DNA of 64,000 nucleotides, taken from Beverwykella pulmonaria (taxonomy: Eukaryota > Ascomycota > Dothideomycetes > Pleosporales > Melanommataceae). The stretch is from contig BCHH01000014.1 of NCBI GenBank assembly GCA_001599595.1, forward strand, positions 9,587 to 73,586, read 5' to 3'. Positions within the stretch are counted from its first letter, which is position 1. Every line of letters begins with the position of its first letter. A program made the position numbers and the translations under genes. Below, in pieces: positions 56,435 through 64,000 of this stretch. A model generated the notes under the pieces. It was not told the DNA's origin, did no database searches, and worked only from the letters and a program-made list of their open reading frames with translations.

Positions 56435-57595
56435 TCACGCAAAGAGCACCTTGTCGCTCAAAGGATCCTTCTCGTTCTTACGTCCGCCATACGTGGTTAG
56501 ACCCAAGTCTCCGCGCCTGATCTTGGCTTCCATCGTTTCCTCAGTCCTTCTGTTATACTTGCCAGCCTTTCCTCTTCTCAGGTCAGATCGGATCTGATTT
56601 GGCGAAACAAACTCCTTGTTCTCGTAGATGATGGGGCCGCCAAAACTTGATTCCTGGATGACGATGGGTGTGAGGACGAACCGGGGGCCAATCTCGACCA
56701 AACTAACGTCAAATTCAGTCTTTCCCTTCTTCTTGGGAGTAGGCGCAGGCTCCGCGTCCGCCTCTTCTCCGCTGGCGGCCTTCTTCTTGCCCGGCTCGGA
56801 CTCGCTGATTTGGTAGACGCGAATCCAGATCTTTCCATCGGCGATGGTGAAACCCATAACGTGGTCCACGAAAGGCTTCACTTTTCGTGAGGTCTTCGGG
56901 ACACCGAAGATTTGAGTGAACAGCTCTTTGATGACGCGGAGATGGGCTTGCTTCTCGAAGGCTGCGTCGAACGACAGGAGAGGGCGTGAACCCTTCAAGC
57001 AGTTGCCGATGAAGTTGAGCTCCTCCATGGTATGCACTGTCATGTGACATTAGCAAAGAACGGGTGGGTTGACGTGTTCAGACGTACGATTCTGCAAATG
57101 GAACTTGACGGTCGGCCCGTTGGGTGCTTTGCTCATCCACGCATAGAGGTCTTTGCCTTTCCGCGCTTCGAAGAACAAGACATTGTTGCAGTTGTATAGC
57201 TCTGGTTGTGCGTTGGTAAATGGACAAGAAATAGGCTTTCCATGAAATGAACAGAAGCGTGAATGTTAGACTTACCAGCAAGCTCGTTCAGTTGGTGGAG
57301 CTTGGTTTTTGTGTCTAGCTTCGCTTCTTTCCGGCTATGTGGCCTGGAGTATTGTGAGAAAATGAACACTACCGTGCAAGTAACCAGCTTACATGAGAGA
57401 ATAAAGATCCTGCAGTAAATGGCGGTGGCGGTAGGTCGTGCCTCTTGAACTCTAGATGTCCCTTTAGCAGCTTTCCATATATTCTTGAAGCGTTTCACGC
57501 ACCAGCATGAGCACCCGCTGCTTGATTTTCCGCTCCCCAGTTGCCACCTTCTCCCCATTGCTCGAAGACGAGAGTGTTTTGTATACGGAGGCCAT
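56435..57595 (-). CDS. BRX1: Ribosome biogenesis protein Brx1, 311 aa
   Basis: Brix-domain protein needed for 60S subunit assembly and 27S pre-rRNA processing in the nucleolus. Five exons: 57503-57595, 57393-57451, 57276-57343, 57088-57201 and 56435-57036, with introns of 51, 49, 74 and 51 nt, all in phase. The reading goes KQRVLMLSSRGTTYRHRHLL, PHSRKEAKLDTKTKLHQLNE, ELYNCNNVLFFEARKGKDLY, PNGPTVKFHLQNLHTMEELN, GNCLKGSRPLLSF, VEIGPRFVLTPI and FGGPIIYENKEFVSPN. The full Brix order is present. The 3' exon alone would miss the conserved N-terminal half. Divergent from INO80. Confidence 0.96.
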
Positions 57596-58508
57596 TGTGG
57601 TGGAAATGCGCTGCGGTGCTGGCGGATGAAGATCGATGTCGAAAAAAAGTGACGCCAAGATTTCCAGAAAATTGAATGGACCCCAGCAACGCACGGGCCA
57701 TGATATCATTCTGGATTGCCCCGTGCGCCAATCACACGCATTGAGCCGTTTCTGCCATCGCCTTGCGTCTCTCTTGCCTCTACTTCGCGTTGGAGCAGAC
57801 GTCGACGTGCTGGTACGCGCAGAGAGTGCATGTCCTCGCGGTAGAGCCCCTGCAGATGCTGATGGCCGGGGTTGATGTGCATCCGCGTGGCTATAATAAC
57901 CGAGCTCGGAGGTTCACAGGAGAGCCAGTTGGGGAGCAAGCCCGCCCCTCAGAGTTCGAGACCAGAGAGTAATGCGCGCAGAACACGGGGACACGGAGTG
58001 CGGGCGAGAGTAGCAATAAAGAATGCAATGTGATGAATAAAGTCGATGCGCCGCGCTGCACCGTTTCCCGCCGCATGCCTGTTTACAACCATTGGCCTAT
58101 CCAAACTCCTGGGGCTGACGAATGTGGTGCTTGAAGAGAAGAGTGACCAGATCGAGGGTGGCTTTGTCCTGATGATGAGGAGCGCAGGAGAAATCCATCT
58201 TCGCGCGCCTTCCGCCTTGCTGCCATTCCATCCATCCGCCCATCACCCTCCCTATCTCGTCGTGGCACCCGCTCCTCCACATCTCCGCATCTGCATCGCG
58301 ACCATCTTCGAAGAGCGTCCGCGCTAGGCACAGGGGAGCTTCGCCGGCCAACCTTCGCGCTCCGGGCAGCCGACTCCCAGCTCGCTGTCCTTGTCGCTTT
58401 CACCGCGACTGCGGTTCTATCGACGCGCAAGGCCGGCGCATTCGGCATCGCTGCGTGCACACTCGTTGTTCGGGCACACCCGTTTGGACTGAGCACAGGG
58501 AAAGAAAC
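57596..58508. promoter_or_regulatory. Bidirectional upstream region, BRX1 / INO80
   Basis: 913 bases between divergent starts. G/C-rich, with several short open frames and no recognised product. Confidence 0.5.
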
Positions 58509-61500
58509 ATGCCAACCACCGCGGGCGACCACCAAACCTTCAGTAGCCCTCCGCCGCGACACTCGCCCATCTCGCCCTCACACCACATCATCACCCACCC
58601 ATCTCGCACCGAGCTGCCGCCCATCAGCACCGCGCTCTACTCTCCTCCCTCGCGATACTACGATGGCGACCGCGGTGTAGGGCGGTATTACCCACCACAG
58701 GGTCAGGCACACGGTGGACCTCTACAGGCCCGCGACCCTCAAGCTGAGAGCCCCTACGACAAGACATTCCACTCCCCCGTGGCCAGCACATTCGCACACC
58801 AATCGCCTCTCCAGCGCCCGCCATCGCAAGGAGGCGCCATGGAGCCCGTCTCCCCCTTCCGCTCGCTCCATCGAGGCGCGGTCCAGCCCCCGCCATCCAA
58901 CTACGTGCGAAGGCTGTCTCGAGATGAGGTTCGTGAAAGCCATCAGGTATTATCATCACTTTCGCTACTAACCACGTACAAACAGGCACCGCCGCCACCA
59001 CGCGCCGACCCCATGTCCCTCGCGTCCATTATGTCCTCTGGCGCAGACACCGAACCACCCCTAAAAGTACAACCACCCCCCCCGGTCAAGCAGGAGGCCA
59101 TGACATCCCCAGCGCCCCCGCCCCTCCACGACAGTCGAGCATACGAGGCTATGCCACCCGTCACCAGCGTGCAACCCCCCAGGGTCACGCCTCGAGAGCT
59201 ACCTGTCCCGGACGAGGCTGAGGTTGAAACTGAGTTGGCCCGCATTGAGACAATGGAAATGAGTAGTGTTGATGGGCCCGGCTTCGAACATGAGAAGGAG
59301 GAGTACATCCAGAACAGCCGGAAACGCGCCATCGAAGTAGATACTGCCGAGTCTAGCAAACGCAAGGTAAGTTTGCATGCTCCCTTTTGACGTCCGACCC
59401 CTTCCTAATCTAATACTCCATAGCGACGGCGTACGCACACCCTCACCCGCATCGCCGATGTCCTTGCCGCCCACCGCGACTCCTCCAAGCATGCCTACAA
59501 TATGGAGCACGAAGGTGCCGCCTGGCAGCAGGTCCAGAACCAGGAGATTGCCGAGGAAAAGGAACGCAAGAAGGATATGCAGCGCAAGCGGCGGCGGGAG
59601 AAAACTATCCAGAATGAAGAAGCCAAGCGGGCGGAGGCCCTTGCAAAGGCCGGCCAAGCTGAGAACGAGGAAGAAAAGGAGAGGCACCTACGTGAGGCAC
59701 TCAAGGCGGAAAAGAAAGCCAAAACAACCAGCCAGCTACTCCAGGGCAACGCCCCTAACACGCACATCCGAGAGGTCACTCCTCATGCTCCGAACCTCGA
59801 GGGGGGCACGATGAGCACCTTCCAAGCGTCGGATGACCTTATTCCGGCAGGCGGGAAGCGGAAAGGAGGTCGGTCAGGTGGTAGGCTCAAGAAGAGCAAG
59901 GAACAGAAGCAAGCGGAGAAGGATGCCGCCGCCGCTGGCCAGGCTGCCATTGATCGCGGCGATGATCTTCCTCCCATTGCACCGCGAGAAGAGGCCCGAC
60001 TCGATGCATTGAAGAGCCGTAGCCAGACCGAGGATCTAGCACCAACCGTCCTTACATCGTACAACTCAACGGCATACCAGAACCTATACAACCAAATCTG
60101 GAAGGATATTGCAAAGAAGGATATCCCCAAGGTTGTCAGGATCAAGGAGAACTCATTGTCTACCAAACAGTCCAATCTCCGGAAGACTGCTCAGTTAGCA
60201 TCCAAAGAAGCTCGACGATGGCAGATGCGCACCAACAAGAGCATGAAGGACGTCCAGGCCAGGGCCAAGCGGAGCATGCGGGAGATGCTTGGGTTTTGGA
60301 AGAGGAATGAGCGGGATGAGCGAGACCAGCGGAAGATTGCTGAGCGTCAAGAGCTGGAGAACGCAAAGAAGGCTGAAGCCGAACGTGAGGCAAATCGCCA
60401 GAAGCGGAAACTCAACTTCCTCATTTCTCAAACCGAGCTGTACTCACATTTCATTGGCAAAAAGGCGAGGACAGATGAAATCGAGAGATCGACGGATGAT
60501 GCGGATGCCGCTGGTGCTCCCCCGACACTGGCACCAAGTCAGCCCATTACCGACTTGCCTGACGCCTCTGCTAAACCTGCTGCGAAGGTCACAAACTTCG
60601 ACGATCTGGATTTCGACAATGATGATGAGAGTGCGCTTAATGCTGCTGCTATGGCAAACGCTCAACATGCTGTGCAAGCCGCCGCAGACCGTGCACGCGC
60701 CTTCAACAATGGTGGCGGTGACAATGATCTCGACGAAGGAGAAATGAACTTCCAGAATCCGGCGGGTCTAGGTGACAAGGACAAATGGATCCCCCAGCCG
60801 AAGATGCTCAACTGCACACTCAAGGAGTATCAAATCAAGGGTCTCAACTGGCTGGTCAACTTGTACGAGCAGGGCATCAACGGCATTCTAGCCGACGAAA
60901 TGGGTCTGGGAAAGACTGTACAGTCAATCTCCGTCATGGCGTATCTCGCCGAGAAGCACAACATCTACGGACCGTTCCTGGTTATTGCTCCTGCGTCAAC
61001 CCTGCACAATTGGCAGCAAGAAATCGCCAAGTTTGTTCCCGCTCTCAAGGTGTTACCGTACTGGGGCAATGCAAAGGACCGCAAGATTCTCCGGAAATTC
61101 TGGGATAGGAAGCATGTCACCTACACCAAGGATTCGCCATTCCATGTGCTTGTCACCTCATACCAATTGGTTGTTCAGGACGCGCAATACTTCCAAAAAA
61201 TTCGCTGGCAATACATGATTCTCGATGAGGCTCAGGCTATCAAGTCATCCCAGAGCACACGATGGAAGAATTTGCTTGGATTCCATTCCCGCAATCGTCT
61301 GCTTCTGACCGGTACGCCCATCCAGAATAATATGCAAGAATTGTGGGCTCTGCTGCATTTTATTATGCCGAGTCTGTTCGATTCGCACGATGAGTTCAGC
61401 GACTGGTTCTCCAAGGATATTGAGAGCCATGCTACAAGCAACACTAAGCTTAATGAGGATCAGCTGAAGCGGCTACACATGATTCTTAAGCCGTTCATGT

Positions 61501-63410
61501 TACGGCGTATTAAGAAGCATGTGCAGAAGGAATTGGGCGATAAAATCGAACTAGATGTGTTCTGCGATCTAACATATCGACAACGGGCATACTACACGAA
61601 CCTACGCAACAAGATTAGCTTCATGGACCTTCTGGAGAAAGCTGTTGGCGACGATCAGGACAGTGCTACTCTCATGAACCTCGTCATGCAATTCCGAAAG
61701 GTCTGCAACCACCCCGACCTCTTCGAGCGAGCTGACACTTGGTCACCCTTCTCCTTCGGCTACTTCGCCGAGACAGCATCCTTCATGCGCGAGGGCCGAG
61801 AATTGAGGGTCGCGTATTCCACTCGCAATCTCATTGAGTATCGATTACCTCGACTTGTCTGTCGTAATGGAGGTCGTCTCGATATTGCTGGCGCAGATAA
61901 CCCAAAGGCTGGCTTCAAGAACCATTATCTCTACAACCTTCTGAATGTCTGGAACCCAGATCACGTTCATCGGTCATCCCGCAAGGCTGGAGCCTTCTCC
62001 TGGCTTCGACTCTCAAACCTTTCCGCTGGCGAAGCGTCAAAGACAGCAAAGAAAGACATTTTCCAGCGCGCTGTCGATCTTGATGAACAACAATCTGAAC
62101 ATCTTGGTCGATTGAATATCTTTTACGATGATGAGAATGGCGCATACGTTCCGAAGCACTCTATGCTCAACATTGTTGAACGCCAAAATCGAACTCCTTT
62201 GGCTGAAATCACAACCGACGGATACATGCACAACCTGCTCAATGTTTCACGGTCAGCTTTCCAAGAGACGGGTCTCGATGCTCTCGAGCGATGTGCGAAA
62301 CCTGCTGCCTCGGCCCCTCCTATCGAGCTCTATTGTTCAAGCCAGGGTGCGATTCTAGAGAAGCAGAAGGATTTCTTCAACGTCCCCGTGCGCACTGCTT
62401 TGTTTGGTGTGTCGGAGAAGACTGAGTTGGCACTTCTGGACGCCAAGACCAACACCAATACTCTCTCCGTACGCAGCACGCTTCCTCAGCCTACAAATAG
62501 GAAAGGACGATACACTCACATCGAAGTGCCATCTATGCAACGCTTTGTCACAGACTCGGGCAAACTTGCTAAGCTTGATGCACTTCTGAAGGAGCTGAAG
62601 CAGGGCAATCATCGTGTCTTGTTGTACTTCCAGATGACTCGGATGATTGATCTAATGGAGGAGTATCTGACTTACCGGAGTTACAAATACTGTCGCCTAG
62701 ACGGTTCGACGAAGCTTGAGGACCGCCGAGACACCGTATCCGACTTCCAAAAAGACGATTCAATCTTCATCTTCCTACTCTCTACTCGCGCTGGTGGTCT
62801 TGGTATCAACTTGACTGCTGCCGACACCGTCATTTTCTACGATTCTGACTGGAATCCTACCATCGACTCCCAAGCCATGGATCGCGCTCATCGTCTCGGC
62901 CAGACGAGGCAAGTCACCGTCTATCGTCTCATCACACGGGGCACTATTGAGGAGCGTATTCGCAAGCGCGCTCTACAAAAGGAGGAGGTGCAGCGCGTCG
63001 TCATCTCTGGTGGTGCTGGTGCCCAGGTCGATTTCAACACTCGGTCGAGGGAAAGCCGTACGAAGGATATGGCACTGTGGCTCGCAGACGATGAGCAGGC
63101 CGCCGAGATCGAGAAGAAGGAAGCCGAACTGGCCGAGGCGGAGAAGAATGCGCCAGCAGGTCGTAAGCGGAAGAGGAGGAAGGTGGAGGCAAGCTTGGAT
63201 GACATGTACCACGAAGGTAAGTTGAACGAAACCCAAGGACGTCTTCATTCTAACGATTTCATAGGCGAAGGACACTTTGATGAGAGCGCCAAACCTAGCG
63301 GCACGGCAACTCCAGTCCCCATGGAAGGCCCTCCTGGCAAAAAGAAGAAGATGAGCAAAAAGGCCAAGACAGCCAAACAACGACTCGATGTCGCAGACGG
63401 CAATGTCTAA
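58509..63410 (+). CDS. INO80: INO80 chromatin-remodelling ATPase, 1585 aa
   Basis: Motor subunit of INO80, which slides nucleosomes and edits H2A.Z. Exons: 58509-58946, 58986-59366, 59424-63216 and 63265-63410. Introns are 39, 57 and 48 nt; the first and last are open multiples of three, so retention would not break the frame. The N-terminus is Pro/Ser-rich and disordered, then a long Lys/Glu helix. The DBINO domain (~489-620: [39 protein letters not shown]) follows. Snf2 motor: [10 protein letters not shown] (~762-771), MILDEAQAI (~871-879), [19 protein letters not shown], a long insertion between the two lobes typical of INO80, then [18 protein letters not shown] and [19 protein letters not shown] (~1424). 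Basic tail. The start is the first plausible [12 protein letters not shown]. Confidence 0.96.
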
Positions 63411-64000
63411 TCTGACTACCCTTTGTAACAACACATTGCATCATTGCATTTCTACCACAATCTTTTGTGCATCTCGTCAGCCAGCATATCGGGCGCAGTT
63501 CATTTTCTATTTTCTTTTCTTTGTTCTTTGACCTTGGAAGCGAGCAGACAGATGAGTTATTGATCTGTAATTTACGTCAGATCAAGGGGCGCTCTTCTAT
63601 TGCAAACAAGGTTAGATGTACTATTAGCTATCTTCTTTCTTTGACTATCTCTCCGGGATGTGTTTTGGGACCAGTGTCTGCTTTGCTTCGAGCTTTGGGA
63701 CACGGAATACTTCCTTTGGGAGAGTTGTGTGTGCTTATGGACGTGGTCTAGTTCAAGCGTGCTTCTTTTCATTGGTAAGTGCAAATGCATAAATGGTTGG
63801 TGAAAGAAAAATTCTGTACATGACTTTGCTCCCAATGTTGCTTGATTTTTTATTGTAGTGAAGGTGGTGATACTGACGCTCGATTTCGACGCTCGATTTG
63901 TTCATCGGCGCCGTAAGATGCACATTGTGTGAAGAATATTGCTAGACAGTAACGTGGTTGAAGCTGATTTGACGGGGTTGTATTTGGTCACCTCAACTTT
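63411..64000. other. INO80 3' flank to window end
   Basis: AT-rich 3' region; no further gene supported within the window. Confidence 0.5.

Overview
The window is filamentous-ascomycete (Pezizomycotina) genomic DNA. Most protein genes are split by short introns (about 45-75 nt, GTAAGT/GTATGT-like donors, CTAAC/CTAAT branch sites, YAG acceptors). The gene set is fungal: striatin, a YPK9-type ATPase, VRG4, PIN4, LIN1, and a HET-NACHT-WD40 incompatibility-type gene. A Fot1/Pogo-type transposase relic carries only RIP-like nonsense changes. A dothideomycete is my best guess, but the class is inferred. I rebuilt exon joins by hand; every multi-exon model given here closes in frame.

Layout. 1-3.4 kb is a decayed corner: the RIP-like transposase relic, an unrecognised acidic ORF, and two NLR fragments on opposite strands. 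3.9-13.4 kb is housekeeping: YPK9 (+), a small secreted six-cysteine protein whose frame is hidden by an intron (-), the SIS1-type Hsp40 (-) with a four-unit heat-shock element upstream, and CBF5 (-). 13.4-17 kb is almost empty apart from one possible coding relic. 17-25.3 kb holds a small SANT/Myb-like nuclear protein (+), UFD1 (-), striatin (-) and histone H2A.Z (+); the last two are divergent. 27.4-39 kb carries four minus-strand genes: PIN4-like RRM/R3H protein, LIN1, HSF1 and acireductone dioxygenase.

40.0-44.4 kb is an intact NOD-like receptor of the HET-E/HET-D class. It has a HET domain, a NACHT ATPase and 12 nearly identical 42-residue WD40 repeats, in two exons, behind a long (CTT)n tract. 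A coiled-coil gene broken by frameshifts and stops follows (44.9-46.2 kb). 46.8-52.3 kb holds VRG4 (-), PLP1 (+), a tiny glycine-rich protein with an N-terminal MGC lipidation motif (-), a possible 70-residue ORF (-) and a second nucleotide-sugar-transporter-like gene (-). 53.8-56.3 kb is a divergent pair of F-box-type proteins. 56.4-63.4 kb is BRX1 (-) divergent from the INO80 ATPase (+).

Themes. Proteostasis genes cluster loosely (HSF1, its likely target SIS1, UFD1), as do chromatin genes (H2A.Z and INO80, which remodels H2A.Z nucleosomes) and ribosome or snoRNP assembly genes (CBF5, BRX1). I see no operon-like logic linking them. The best candidate for unusual biology is the HET-NACHT-WD40 locus: its repeat array looks recently shuffled, with variation focused on a few WD40 positions, and it sits next to a gene in decay.
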